DNA of 64,000 nucleotides from Plantago elongata. Lineage: Eukaryota > Streptophyta > Magnoliopsida > Lamiales > Plantaginaceae. Location: assembly GCA_036897095.1 (NCBI GenBank), contig JAYMSP010000050.1, positions 1 to 64,000 of the forward strand. Direction: 5' to 3'. Numbering within the stretch: position 1 is the first letter of the stretch; every line of letters starts with the position of its first letter. The notes under the pieces are model-generated. The model ran no database searches, had not been told where the DNA came from, and worked only from the letters and a program-made list of their open reading frames with translations. This document shows positions 11,731 to 24,859 of this stretch, in pieces. Both the position numbers and the translations under genes were made by a program.

Positions 11731-14700
11731 ATCTTGTGAGGGTTTATGATTGAAATGGTAGCAAGGAATGAGGGTGTTTTATGGAGGGGATGTGTTTGTG
11801 GTGGGAGTGTATGTGAAATAGTAAGATGTGGGAAGCACGTTTTTAAGGTTAGGTCGATATTTTTGTCTGGATCACTAAGTGATTAAGTATTGACTAGTAC
11901 ATTGTTAAATAAATCAAATTGTATGGTGAGAAGCTTTAGGAGTTGACGTTTCTTTCAGGATTAGGTTCTTTTTTCAGTTGGGAAAATGAACTCTAAAGTG
12001 TACTTATGAATGTGTAACTTTTTATAATGTTTAAATATTTACCTAATAACATTATATATTTAACTATGAGTATTATACATCAAAATTGTTAAATGTAGGA
12101 AGTATTGAGTCCTAAAATGATCTCTAAATACATATTTTATTACATTATATATTATCAGTGATCGGTGTATCCGTAATTAGTCTCTAGTGAGATATTATTA
12201 CCTAGACATGATCTATAACTTTTTTATAAACTTTGTATTTAAGAATTGTTCACATTGCACAATCATTAAATGTGTCAATATTTGATATTGTAAAATATTT
12301 TTAACCATATAATCTGCAAAGTTGATTATAGACCCGGTCACTATAAAAGAATTCATCTGCAAAGTTGATTATAGACCCGGTCACTATAAAAAAATTCATC
12401 TCATAGTACGGGTATCCAAATGAACTTTTTATCCAAGGAAGCAACAACAGCGTACCCTTGAGCTGTAGTGAATGGTTGGGACTTGGAGAGCTACAATCAG
12501 TTACTAGTACGTAGTAGGTTAAAGATCCCCAAAAAATCTGTTTCGATTTCAATTCGTGCAATTCTTTTATAGGCGAGAGTCAGGACGGAGCCAGAATACA
12601 AAATACAATGTGACTAACACTATACTCCTTATGCCGAAAATTATACACCATCATTATAATTCTACATTTTATAAATTAAAAGTTTAAATATACTCTAAAC
12701 TGGTGAAATTTTAGCAATGCACATGATAAAAGTTGAAATTTAAAAGGAAATTATTAATAAAAAATATTATATGTACAATAAAAAGTGTGGGATCGGATGT
12801 GGCGGGAGACACACCTAACCCAAAGTATTCCCCACCCCAGTGTTAAATTCATTTTAAGTTGGTTTTGCTATGCTTCTTTTATTTTTATTTTTAAACGGTT
12901 AAAGAATGAGAACCTTCAATTTTATTATTTAGACGTGAAGCGTTTTACCAAATGAATCACGCTTTGTTATGTCATTTAAAATTATTCTTTTCGTTTAAAA
13001 ATAAGTATATTATATTACCAAGTTGCACAAACATACCTACCAAAATTAAGTTGTCAAACTGGACATAAGGTATACATATGAAATCATGTACCTTGCTAGC
13101 TCCTTCTCTCCTAACTTGAAAACGACACAACTTTTACGGCAAATAAATTCGTCCACAGTGCGTACAAATGCAATTCATCATTTGGTGATCAATTTGGAAT
13201 CTAATAAGGGATCAGTTGGTAGCGCTCTAATTTTTAAAAAGGCAAAATTACGCTAATTTGTGATTTTAAAAATTCAATCAAGTTTAACTCGTAAAACTTT
13301 AAATGTAAATTGACGATTTGACCATTCTTAAACGTGATATGAAATTATTGATTCTAATTCACGAACTAGTAAAATAATGCAGCGGAACTTAAAATAGCTA
13401 AATTCTTGCAGAAATACAGTCTTTAGAAAACCATGAAACTAAAAATAATAACGATGTTTAAATAGCGATCACTGTTCCAGGTCCGCTCGCCACTCCAATC
13501 AGCTCGACTTTAAATACCTAAAATATATAATTTTAACAAGGGTCAGTCGTGACCACTTGACTGAGCATAATTCCATGCATGTGCCATGATTTAAAGTTCT
13601 ATGTTCTTATCTTTTAAATCTTTTAATCTTGATTAATGCAATGCAGTTAAGACTTGACTCTTTAATTTGAACTTGAAACTTGTTCTGAAACTTACTCTTA
13701 ATACGTCTTAAAAACCTTGACACGATCGCGAGCTCACTTGGTATCGCAAGGTCCTACCCCAGTCTATGATAGCCTCTTAAAACTCTTAAAACAAGGTTAG
13801 AGTCACTAATCACACTATAGTTGATGCTCTTAAAATGACATAATATTTAGAGCAGTGTCTTACAAGTCCCTTATCTTTAAATTTTAAAACTTGTAATACT
13901 AAATATCTTCTTAACATGAATACATACAATTAAGTAGAATGATAAATTTATCAAGTAACTTTGGTACCCCAATCAAATAATCCAACGAAATGGTAGCTAG
14001 TCTCTTAATTACTTGATGAGATAGTACTTCAAATCTTAAACTGTACCTTAAATATGGAGAAAAGGCAGGCAACTTTATCTAGATAGAAAAGCATGAACCT
14101 TAATTATTAATTAAGTAACAACAAGAGACAATAATTCTGCCTCAGAGAACCGTAGCATATCAATAGTAATACTTTGGTACCAAATATAAACATATGAAGA
14201 ACACACATCGAGAGAACAATCAAGTTCATGGAAGGGAAACTCAGCAAATAAAACGAGACCAACAGATCACTCGACCCAAACAAGATGGAATGGGTCGAAG
14301 GATTTGATTGACGATCCGGTGGATAAACAATGAAGAAAATAAGAAGGAAATTATTTTACCAAAATTTATGAAGCAAATGTGGAAGAAGGAAGTGTATTTA
14401 TGATTAGGTAATATTTATAAACATAAAGGTTCATATTTACAAATTGACGAAGGGCTTGATAGAAAACCTCGAGTTATTCTTAAATTTCACATATTCCTCT
14501 GATATTCTTGAGTTTCTGATTCTGCTACTCTCCTTGCGTAGTTTTCCAAAGGTAAACACTAAACACCTCTTTCTCGTATCGATTGCTTAATTCAAGATAT
14601 AACCCCCAATTAAACCCTAAAATCGAATCGAAGAAACCTAATCATATCGTAGTTGATTAGTTTCATGCATTTTGATTTGGAGTATTCTGAATTGCGATTT

Positions 14701-14764
14701 GAACCTGATCAAATTTTGATTTCTACTAACTTGACGAATTTATTTTGGATCAGTTGCAGAAAAG
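11731..14764. other. Intergenic region between the MIZ1-like gene and CFAP20 (divergent promoters)
   Basis: About 3 kb without a supported gene. It holds a 43-bp tandem duplication at 12312-12397 (separate entry) and AT-rich DNA. The block at about 13350-14440 has a slightly different composition and looks repeat-derived, with phrases such as GGTCAGTCGTGACCACTTGACT, but I found no terminal repeats or coding remnant and cannot classify it. The last 300 bp must contain the CFAP20 promoter and 5' UTR. Confidence 0.4.
12312..12397. repeat. 43-bp tandem duplication
   Basis: Two head-to-tail copies (12312-12354 and 12355-12397) differ by a single G/A near their ends. Each includes the phrase ATAGACCCGGTCACTATAAA. 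The near identity points to a recent duplication. Confidence 0.9.
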
Positions 14765-17249
14765 ATGTTTAAGAACACTTTCCAGTCCGGTTTCCTTTCA
14801 ATTCTCTATAGCCTTGGGTAACCTTTTCCTTTCCTCTCTGATAGGTTTCTCCTTTTATTCATCCAAGCTAATTGTGTTGAAACTGCTAATATATTATCTA
14901 TCTTCACTTTTCAGGAGCAAACCCTTGCAAATTTGGGATAAACAAGGTAATTTTTTAGTTTCTGAGGGCCCCCCCCCCCCCCCAACAATTGGTTCACTTT
15001 GTTTCTGTATGTTAGCTTATATAGACGAGCAGACGTGCTGACTCGTGTATCTGACCTGGACTTGCTCCTTTTTCGGAGTGGGAATCATTAGTATGCTGTT
15101 TATTTTGTGTCTATATGTGCTATAGTATGTGGTTCATGGATTATGCCTTGGTGGTCATTTAACTTGCTTCTAGCTCTAATTTTTTGTTGATGTTTTTTAA
15201 AACAATGACATAAAACATATTCAAGATAAAAACTCTTTGTATTGATTGATAGAGAAAAACTTGATGATACAATGAACTGAGCTATGCTATTTATAGACTA
15301 GAACTATGCTAAAAATTACCATGAAAAATTACAAGAAAAGATGTCAATTACAGCTACATAGTACTGCTGTAAATACCTACAGCCAATGACAAGATAAACA
15401 TCACACAAAATGTGACCTGCAGAATGATGTAATGATGTACTATCCATGGTACATAAAATGATCCGCTAAGGCAGGTGCACAAGAACCGTTCCTATGTATA
15501 TCTTCTCTGCAGGAGTAGTGATCTGGTGTGGTTCCTTGTTGTGTTCCTTTAAATTAACGCGGGATGGTTCAGGCATGGAACCAAATTGAATCTCAACAAC
15601 TAGCCGTTGATTATTTCTTCCCATTTCTTCTGCATTTCTATTTCTGCTTTCTTCAATAATGTTGTATTAAGAAAAATATTAAAATTCTATCTGGTCGATT
15701 TCAACTTTTTTAAACATGCAAAACTGTAGACTTGGACAGAAGTTGGAGGGTTGGTTTAGTGTTATATGTGAATTTGCCTTTTTGACTGGAAAAGAGGAAG
15801 TCAATGTCTGTTTGAGAAGTACGAAAGTTTTACGTTTGAAGTAACTGGAAGATGTGAAGGATGGAAGTATATATGTGTAACATGCATGTGTTATGTGTAG
15901 GCTCTATGTGCCTGTCAACACTTGCTGACCTTATAATGATCCTGAACAAACTCTTGCAGATGTCGATGGACACATCAAGCGATTGAAAGATGATGACATA
16001 CAATCTAATGTTCTTGAACTACTTGGATCAAATGTCCAGTCTGTGTTTATTACATGTCCGGCTGATCCAGCTGCAACCCTTGGTATCAAGCTGCCATTCT
16101 TGGTTATGATTGTCAAAAACATGAAGAAGTACTTCACATTTGAAATTCAGGTGCTGGATGATAAAAATGTCCGACGAAGATTTCGAGCTTCTAATTATCA
16201 AGTCTGTAAGTTTTCCATTAGTTGGTTTAGCATTTATGACTTATGATGTTGCATTACTAATGATGATGTGGTTTTGAAGCACTTTCTCAGTTTTATCTAT
16301 TTGTTGATCTACCATGTTATCTGGTTCAGTTTTCTATGTTTGCACTTTCTTTCTCAGAGTTCACACACCATTAAAAGAAAAGAAAAATACCAAACCAATC
16401 AGTTTCACCTTTTCAATTCCTCAATTTTCAACTGGAAAGTGCATGTGTAATTGGATATTTGAACTCATGTTATTGATCTTCTTTTCACATTTTACGACAT
16501 GCATTTCAGAAAGTGATGTGCTGTAGCGCCATTATTCACTTTTACTTTTACCTGAATCATATTTGTTTAGTAATTTCAAGATTTGATATATATTAGAAAC
16601 TCGTGACAATAGCTGTAATTGATGTTTGTCTCTCTTTCTGAAACTGTATTGTGTAGCCTAATATTGTCAAGACTTCAATTCTGATGTGGTTCTGTCTGTA
16701 TTGTAGGCTGTCACAAGAGTTAAACCTTTCATTTGCACCATGCCTTTGAAATTGGATGAGGGATGGAATCAAGTCCAGCTGAACTTGACTGACCTGACTC
16801 GACGTGCATATGGAACCAACTATGTTGAGACTCTGAGAGTTCAAGTTCATGCAAACTGCCGCCTGAGAAGGATATATTTTTCTGATCGCCTATATTCAGA
16901 GGAGGAACTCCCTCCAGAATTTAAAATCTACCTTCCCATGCAGGTCAGTGTTAGAGTGTTACCATCTTCTATGCAAATGCCATGCCGTTAATATAATAAA
17001 TAGTACTCCTAAACTGTGTCCAGATAATTATTCGCCTAAAATTTGTCCAGCTACTGTTATAACCCCGAAGTTTTAGATTATGTATAGTTGTATGCCCTTT
17101 ACAAGAACAGGCAACTTGCTTTTATTGGTGAACCCAAGTCTACTGTGATCTTTACTTGTTGGCTTTTGAAGATGACGTTCATCATAAGTTTTCGGTTAGT
17201 TGGTTTCTGAACTAATGTTCTGTTGCAATACTTGCTGCAGAAATCCTAA
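14765..17249 (+). CDS. CFAP20: Cilia- and flagella-associated protein 20 homologue (BUG22, DUF667)
   Basis: Five exons, 14765-14817, 14915-14946, 15960-16201, 16707-16943 and 17241-17249, give 190 aa, the usual size for the family. The protein starts [18 protein letters not shown] and contains the strongly conserved blocks [59 protein letters not shown] and [20 protein letters not shown]. In ciliated eukaryotes CFAP20 is an inner-junction protein of axonemal doublets. Seed plants have no cilia but keep an almost unchanged copy, whose role is not clear to me. The last exon supplies only Lys-Ser and the stop. The exon 3 donor reads GTCTGT, weaker than usual but needed by the frame. Intron 2 (14947-15959) carries a 15-base C run and a solo LTR. 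Confidence 0.93.
14969..14983. repeat. Poly-C tract in CFAP20 intron 2
   Basis: Fifteen consecutive C residues, preceded by GGG, just 22 bp inside the intron. Homopolymers of this length are rare in plant DNA, so the exact count may also reflect a sequencing problem. Confidence 0.8.
15185..15598 (-). mobile_element. Probable solo LTR, Ty1/copia-like, minus orientation
   Basis: The block is bounded by TGTTGA and TCAACA, the usual short inverted ends of copia LTRs. Read on the minus strand it shows a TATA-like CTATAAATAG (plus-strand 15287-15296), followed by a U5-like pyrimidine and A-rich stretch. It is about 414 bp long, with no internal coding region beside it, so it looks like a solo LTR left by recombination between two LTRs. 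I could not see a matching 5-bp target duplication. It lies wholly in CFAP20 intron 2 and is antisense to the gene. Confidence 0.55.
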
Positions 17250-18130
17250 GTGATCCATGGAAGAGCTCTAATGATGGGAGTGCACTTTTACATCATATTC
17301 AGATACTGATCTCCGTTATTATTAGAATCTATGTTTTTCGAGATTTGAATCAATCTCAGTCGATATGTAACTAACCAGATGAAGTGTTGCAATCTGATAT
17401 ATTATAATTGGCTCTCAACTATGTAGTTTATATGATGACTTTTGTTTTATGATTGCTTTATAGTCCATTTTTAGTTGGTTTTTCAGTCACACCTCAGACG
17501 CCGGTGTCACGCATAAATCTGCTGGTGGTGCATTTCGGTTTTTTAGTGCTAAATAACAAAGGACTTGTGCTTCTAATACCCAGAAAAATAATAAACCGTG
17601 AAAAAAAATGTAACAAAATGCAAGTATGTAGGGTTGAGTTATAATATATATTTCTGGTAATATGGAATAAATTTTAAGGGACATCTAAAAGGTAAAAATG
17701 GTAAATATATCTGCAGAATGTATGGAATACAAATGAGATTATCACGAACAATGTATACACTACTTTAAAGAATAGATTAATGTCCCAGAGCCTCAGATCA
17801 AAATCTTTGTGAATGTAAATAATAGCAAGACTGGAATTATCAAATACCAGGACAAGAAAAATGCATCCATTCACAATGATCAGTTCCTGATAGAAGATTA
17901 TTGAACGATTTAGTTCAAGCAGCCACAAGGCCAGGCTCATGACCGTCAAATACTCACAGAGGTTGTCTTGTTTCATCGAATCGGTAAAAAATGCCGAGTG
18001 CAACATATTTATTCTCGCAAAATTGGCAAGAAATATGGTTAAATGTTTTTTTTTTTGAAGAAAAAAAAGAAAAGGGCCCAAAATTGCGATGTATCACTGC
18101 TATCATCTACAGGCTGAGTAGATCAGGCAT
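17250..18130. other. Convergent 3' intergenic region between CFAP20 and OGDH
   Basis: Contains the 3' UTRs of two converging genes. Several short open frames on both strands here are low-complexity and have no recognisable domain. A long T then A run (18048-18070) interrupts it. No mobile element was recognised. Confidence 0.45.
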
Positions 18131-21100
18131 TCAGGCTCCAATAGCTTTCTGGACAAGTTCAGTTTGTTCCTTCAGATGAACTCCGTAAAATCCAGTTGCT
18201 GTGGCAGCTGATGGACCACGGCCAATGTAGTTTATGTCATCCACATTACCTCGGCCTAGGGCCTTCATTGCAGTGCCGAGACGAGGTGCAATATAACTGA
18301 AGCCGCCCATGTTCATTGGCTCTTCCTGACACCAGACAATCTCTGCATCTGCAAAAAATGAACATAAACCAGGAAATTAGAGGTAAAAAGGTATGTTATG
18401 CTTTTGTACGCTTTAAAATAACATTTCAACATCATGAATCATCAAGCTTTTCAATTCTCTGGCACTTTTGGGACTTTCTGGTCACAAAGATCTCGACTAT
18501 GTATAATCATGCTTTAAACAAGTGAAGGCCTAATCTTCACGGTTCATGTTTATATTAAAAAAGAAGAATTTACATTTTAAGACCAAAAATCTTACTTGGA
18601 TATCTCTTCAGTTCACGTTGGATGAGATCATATGGGAAGGGACAAAGCTGCTCCACCCTACAGATTGCAACATCTTTTCCACTGACCTTTCTCCTCTCTT
18701 CATCAAGCTCATAATACACCTGCCAAAGGACAGCACAAAGATATTCTCAGAAGTTAGAACCTATGAACATACATGTATGGAAACTTCCAACTATAGCATT
18801 TCCAAAAGCAACAACATTGCAAATATTTAAGGAACATAGGAGAAAACAAGAATACATAAATGCAAGATGTAAATGGTTCATACCTTCCCAGAGCAAAGCA
18901 CAAGACGTCTAATGCCCTCTTCAAGATCTGAGTGCTCGCTTTGGTCTTTTATCAAACGCTTAAATCTGGTTCCTTGTTTGTCAAAACCAGGGTGGCCTTG
19001 AACATCATCAAACTCAGATAGATTGGATTTGCAGTCCTTATGACGAAGCAAGTTCTTCGGTGCAATCACGATGAGAGGCTTACGGAATTCCCTGTGTATC
19101 TGGAGGGGGTGTAGAATCATGAAATATGTTAACGAGAGAGGAACTTCCTATGATACAAAGTGATTTAGAGATTTAAAATCCACTTACTTGCCGCCGCAAA
19201 ACATGGAAATAATTTGCTGGAGTAGTGCAATTTACCACCTGCAAATTGCACTGCTGAATTTGTTTCCTAAGAGTTGGGTCCATCTCAGGAATAACATTGG
19301 GATCATCATCACTCATCTGCAATACAACAGCAACAGTCAAATTTACATTTCCAGTGATAATATTGCAACAGTTGAGGTTGTCCAAGTGTTCTCAAAGGTG
19401 GGGAAAGGGCATGTCAGCAAGAAGTAATAATTACGTATAATCTTACACCCCTCCAAACAAAACAAGAACCACGGGTCAGGTATGACTCCGATAAATTTAC
19501 TAGAAGTCTAACAGTACACCCTTTGTCAACAGAAAAGGTTAGAAGCTCTATCTGTTACTTTCACATTTATAACTCCAGTCGTTAATTTGTGGTCAAGCGG
19601 ACCTAAAAAAGTCAACAAAACAAAAATGGGAAGCTTGTGTTTGGATAAAGGGAGTAATAATTCAGAGACTTTCACTATATTTAACTGGGATAATTTAGGC
19701 TACTTGTCTTATACTAGTATTAACCAAATTTATTATATTTCCTTAATCTGAGTGAAAGTTAAACAGGACAAATATTAGGCATGGAGGTAGTAATTATGAA
19801 GAACAAGGCAGTAACAATGGTTGGTTAGACTAGCTATCAAGCCAAATAAGGATTTCTTGTCTATCTTCTTGGGGCTTTTAAGCACCTCAAGTTTTTATTT
19901 GAGGTCAACATCCCTAGAACTAACATCCACCGATCAAATACAGGAATCAAATTGTGACATGAGTTTGAGATTTCAGTAGCATCAGGAGGGTGGGGAGGGA
20001 TCAATACCTGAAGGAAACGTTCTATGCGTGCACTAGAGTGCTCTGGGCCTTGACCATCATATCCGTGAGGTAGCAGTATAGTTAATCCAGTTTGACGCAA
20101 CCATTTGGCTTCTCCACTGCTTACGAACTGGTCGAATATAACTTGAGCCCCATTAGCAAAATCACCAAATTGGGCTTCCCACATGACCAGTGAGTTGGGG
20201 TTTTCCATTGAGTAGCCAAGTTCAAATCCCAAAACACCAAATTCTGAAAGAGAACTGCAGGCCAGAGCAGTAAATGTTTAATTTAATAGTGATTAAACAA
20301 ATTCACACCAAATCATCAACTCTCAAGGAATAAGGTACACAGAGTAACTAAAGATACCTGTTGCTCACAGTAAACATCTCTTCATTCTGATTCATCATGA
20401 CATGATCTAAGGGACAGTACTGTTCCCCAGACTCCTGATCATGAATAACAGAGTGCCTGTGGCTGAAAGTACCACGCTCAACATCTTGTCCACTTAACCT
20501 GACATGATTGCCTTCCACAAGCAAAGTAGCAAAGGCGAGTGCTTCTCCCACGGCCCAGTCGATACCTTCCCCAGACTCAATCATCTTTGCGCGGTCTTCA
20601 AAAATTCTTTTCACTGCTCTATGGGGTTTGAAAGTTTCCGGAAGAGTTGTTATAGACTTTCCAACATTCTTCAGAATCTCTGGTTTGACACTGAAAAGCA
20701 AAAGTATTTTTTTAAACCCAAGTTTTCACCAATAAAGAGAGATGGATATTGATAAAATGTGTATATTTTACTCTACCCAGTGTTACGAATGCGAGATTGC
20801 TGTTCCGGAGACTTGAAACCAGCCCAGTAAGCTGATAGCCAGTCCCGTCTCTGAGGTATATAATCTTTGCTGGCCAAAAATTCTTCATTGAGAATTCTGA
20901 GAACTTTGCTGTTTAACTGATCAATGTCCTCTTTTGTAACCTGACCAGATTCTAAAAGTTTCTTTTGATAAATCTCTTGTGCAGAAGGATGATTCCTGAT
21001 AACCTGAAACCAGTCAATAGACAACATAAGAATTGGCAACAGACCACCAAAAGTATGACACATACAATACCACTGATGACAGTTTTAGAACCAAAAATAA

Positions 21101-22663
21101 AGCAGCAAATACCTTGTACATTTTAGGTTGGGTGAATGATGGCTCATCAATTTCATTGTGCCCAAACCGACGGTAGCATACGATATCAACTACAACATCA
21201 GTATGGAATGTCTGACGCCATTCTGCTGCAAGTTCACAAGCATGCACAACTGCCTCTACATCATCACCATTGACATGAAAAATAGGAGCACTCAGAGCTT
21301 TAGCAACATCTGTACAATACTGTGAAGATCTTCCGGCCTGGGGGTCAGTAGTGAACGCAACTTGGTTGTTCACCACTATGTGAATGGTGCCACCAGTAGT
21401 GTAATTAGGAAGGGCACTAAGATGCAGGGTCTCATAGACAACACCTTGTCCCGAGAAACTACCATCACCATGAATTAGTATACCCAAGTTCTTTGTTCTG
21501 TCAATGTCATTAGAATAGTATTGCTTTGCTCTAGTTTTTCCAACCACAACAGGATCTACAGCTTCTAAATGACTGGGATTAGCAACCAGAGATAAATGGA
21601 TTCTCTTACCACCCCTTGTTGGCCTATCATATGAAGTACCCAGATGATATTTGACATCACCAGTTCCGGTGTAAAGGCCAACTTCGTCGATTGGTTTAAT
21701 ACCACCACTAAACTCACTAAATATCTGCCTCAGTGGTTTACGGACAACATTACCAAGAACATTCAGTCTTCCTCTGTGAGACATACCAATGACTATGCTC
21801 TCAACCCCAAGATCTGATGATCTGTCGAACATTTCCTTCATTCCAGGAATCAAGGTCTCACAGCCTTCTAAACCAAATCTTTTAGCTGCAGTCCATTTGG
21901 CTGCCAAGAAGTTTTCAAACTGAGTGCTCCAAATAAGTCGATCAAGTATGGCCTCACGCCTCTGGCGATTGTACTGAGTTGGTGTTGGAGTCTCAATTTT
22001 GTCCCTCAACCAGTTACACTTCTCGCGGTCTGCAATGTGCATGTACTCGTACCCGATACTCCCGCAATAAGCCTGCTCTAATCTTGTCAATATCGCCCTT
22101 AAGGTCTGCACTGGGCGGTTTTCAGACAAGAAACCATTCATTGACCAGACACCAATGAAGAATTCTCTATCAAGGTCAGCTTCTGAAAAACCATAGAGAG
22201 CCGGATCGAGATCATCAGGAATAGTCCTCTCTTCCAAACCCAATGGATCCAGCTTAGCTTTCATGTGGCCATTGACCTGGTAAGCTCTCAGAAGCAACAG
22301 CAGACGCATACTCTCCTGTATCGTCTGGCCAGAAAGTCCAGGTGAGGTGGTAGCTTGTCCAACAAAGTTCCTGAAGAAGTTGTCCCACGATTCATCCACA
22401 CTACTCGGATCTTGCTCCCACGCTCTCTGTAGCTCTTCAAGATACACACTACTCGTCCCATCCAAAAAACTATCAGTCAACCTAGACAATGGAACAGGAC
22501 GAGGCACAGGCGCCGATTGCTCCTTCGACCTGAAGATCGAAGAATGAATCTGTCGCGTCTGCGCAGGAACAACACGTGATCGTATCACATATGCACCACT
22601 CTGCGACAAAGACCGCCTAACCGCAAGCTTAGCCACATTAGACCCAGCCCTAAACCACGTCAT
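18131..22663 (-). CDS. 2-oxoglutarate dehydrogenase E1 component, mitochondrial
   Basis: This is the thiamine-diphosphate E1 subunit of the 2-oxoglutarate dehydrogenase complex, which decarboxylates 2-oxoglutarate in the mitochondrial TCA cycle. Eight coding exons on the minus strand, 22663-21113, 21003-20777, 20690-20358, 20254-20008, 19316-19188, 19099-18884, 18719-18596 and 18348-18131, give 1014 aa, near the normal length. The N terminus (about 45 residues, rich in Arg and Ser, no acidic residues) looks like a mitochondrial presequence. The E1 motif [11 protein letters not shown] lies near residue 294 and the ThDP motif begins GDGSFSGQG at 399 and runs to VVNNQVAF. The C-terminal domain includes [28 protein letters not shown] and [14 protein letters not shown] donor-like CAG/GTATCA at about 23156 and an acceptor-like site next to the ATG suggest a 5' UTR intron of roughly 0.5 kb. 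A Gly occupies the PRLGTAM position near the C terminus, where I recall an aromatic residue in the Arabidopsis protein. Confidence 0.96.
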
Positions 22664-23414
22664 TGTTTCTCCAAATCACAGGAACCAACCCTAATATACC
22701 CAAAATCACACTCTCACGCTTTAGCAGATCCAATCAAGCTATACCATTAACCATTCTATCTTCAGCACAGCCTAATCAAACAAATGCACAATCCGTCAAC
22801 AAAACTGAATCTAAACAGCAAAACACTTCAAACCTATGAAATTCACTTGTTATCTACACACATACGAATCATTTCCAGCAAAAAATACCAATAACAGTCA
22901 GCATAAATCACTAAATGTGACGCAAGCAAAAAACTCCGATCTCGAATCGAAATTTTGACAGCATAATGGTAAAAGATTAACAACAGATGAAAATCTCATA
23001 GATTATGAACCGAACAAGCAAATCGAGTTCATATATCTGAAAATCCAGAAAACTAAGATCAAATTATCGCATGTAATCACTCAACAATATGAACAATAAT
23101 ACATCAGAGTAAGCGTAAACCAAATCGAAGCTCATCCAGTTTGATTGATTGATACCTGAGGAGAAAATGGAAGAAGAAAATCAGCGCAAACGCAGGTTTT
23201 TGCTATTGGTCTCCTGCACTGTTTTTATTCTTTTCAGATTTCCGATTGGTCTACTTTCCCACACTCGGATTTTTTATTCTTCAAAAAGAGGGATACTTTG
23301 GAAATATTTACTTTTGGCACAGAAGTTCAGAAAATTATGTAACGCCCCACAATATAATATTGTTGTCATTTGCCACCGTTATTATTATTTTTTTTAAATT
23401 TGGAGGTGAGTGGT

Positions 23415-23500
23415 ATAGAATTCAAATGCCCATTTAGATGAAAATAGATTTAAATTATAATTTAAAGCTATTTTCATCCAAATGAACATTTAAATTCTAT
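23415..23500. repeat. 86-bp hairpin (MITE-like palindrome)
   Basis: Two arms of about 35 bp, from ATAGAATTCAAATGCCCATT on the left to AACATTTAAATTCTAT on the right, are inverted complements with a few mismatches around the AT-rich centre ATTATAAT. Weaker complementarity continues outside the arms to about 23403 and 23513. It lies about 180 bp upstream of the probable OGDH leader. Probably a foldback MITE; class unknown. Confidence 0.65.
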
Positions 23501-23860
23501 GTTACTAATCCAATTGATTCTATTTGGGTGAAAATATTGATATCAATTGTTATGGTATGAAATGTAAGAAATGAAACATAACGTAAAGTTGAACAAGGTA
23601 AGACTAAGATTGTGTATCCCTATGGAATATGGATTGAGTTTTGATCATTTGGACTGACAATACACTTATGGAGTCCTCTAATATGTTAAAGTTAGTTTGG
23701 AAAAGTGTAGGTTGTTTGTAAGGATAACATTCTTAACTCATTTAAAGTGTAGTGAGCTTTTTGGGTGTTACCTATTATATATGTCAAGGATGTGGCAAAA
23801 GTGTAGTAAGCTTTGTTTTCGTATTTTGAGCTAGTGTCAAAATCTTATAAAAGTGAACAA

Positions 23861-23940
23861 TTTTCAAATGTAAAGGATAATTGCATGTCTGGTGCCCTAA
23901 TTTTCAAATGTAAAGGATAATTGCATGTCTGGTGCCCTAA
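23861..23940. repeat. Perfect 40-bp tandem duplication
   Basis: 23861-23900 and 23901-23940 are identical, each beginning TTTTCAAATG and ending GTGCCCTAA. The second copy ends exactly on the TAA that serves as the left target duplication of the adjacent MITE. Confidence 0.95.
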
Positions 23941-24558
23941 GGCCATAGCGTGATGCCTCATGACGCGTCATCGTGCATTTTATTTGCAGTGGTGATGTGT
24001 CATCGCCACGTCATGAAATTTTTTAAATTTTTTTTACTTTTTTTATTTTTATTTACATATTGTTCATTTTATAAGAGTGTTTAGATGTTGAAATGAATAA
24101 AATTGTATTTTATAATTTATTAAGGTTTAAAATTTAAAAAAGAAATATTTTGCTAAAAATATATTTAATATATTATAATAGTGTTTAGAAGTCGAAATTA
24201 ATACAATTGTGTTTTTAGATGTTGTTTTACAGTTTTAAGTTTAATTTGAAGAGAATGAGTTCGGTATGGAATGATCAAAAAATGATCGAGAGTGGTCTTT
24301 ATTCGTAGATCTCGAAGATACAAATTCATTGGTAATTTTTATATACTTTTTACATTTATATCTTTTAATTTATATATTTACGTTTGAACTTGAAAAAAAG
24401 ATAAGGAAAAAAATTTAAAAATCAGGGTAGACATTTGGCAGTAGCTAATTAGATGCTACCAAGCTACCATGCACGGCGCTATGTGCGCGTCATTACGGAA
24501 CCAATGGGCGCGTCATGACTCACAATGCGGGCGCGCGTAGCGTTCATTGGAGACCGCC
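23941..24558. mobile_element. PIF/Harbinger-like MITE with TAA target duplication
   Basis: The 618-bp block is flanked on both sides by TAA (23938-23940 and 24559-24561). It begins GGCCATAGCG and ends GAGACCGCC, giving short imperfect inverted ends GGC(C/G). Both ends are GC-rich and share sub-terminal TCATGACGCG motifs in opposite orientation, while the middle is AT-rich and non-coding. TAA duplications and GG-starting ends fit non-autonomous Harbinger elements, but the inverted ends are short and diverged. Confidence 0.5.
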
Positions 24559-24859
24559 TAAGAAATGACAGTGTCACCTTATCTATTAAAGTGTTTCCAT
24601 TAATTAAACAATCGGTCTTTATAAAACTGGGTACTTCACCTATTGATTTTTACAAAGTATCAAGAAAAATAGTCTTTGGTTAATTTAATTATAAACGGGT
24701 CATTTTACAATTTATCATTAAATATGTATTTTTCACAGATTCTTTTGTAGATTCGAATCAGTATCGTTTTTTTGCAGATCCACTTGTGAGTCCTTTCACG
24801 GTTTGATATTATAGAATTTTAAGCTGAGATAATATTGATTTAATCTGAAATTATAGTAT

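Noticed and set aside
12570-12660. GGACGGAGCCAGAAT phrase seen at ends of some plant MITEs
   Set aside because: No inverted partner and no target duplication seen.
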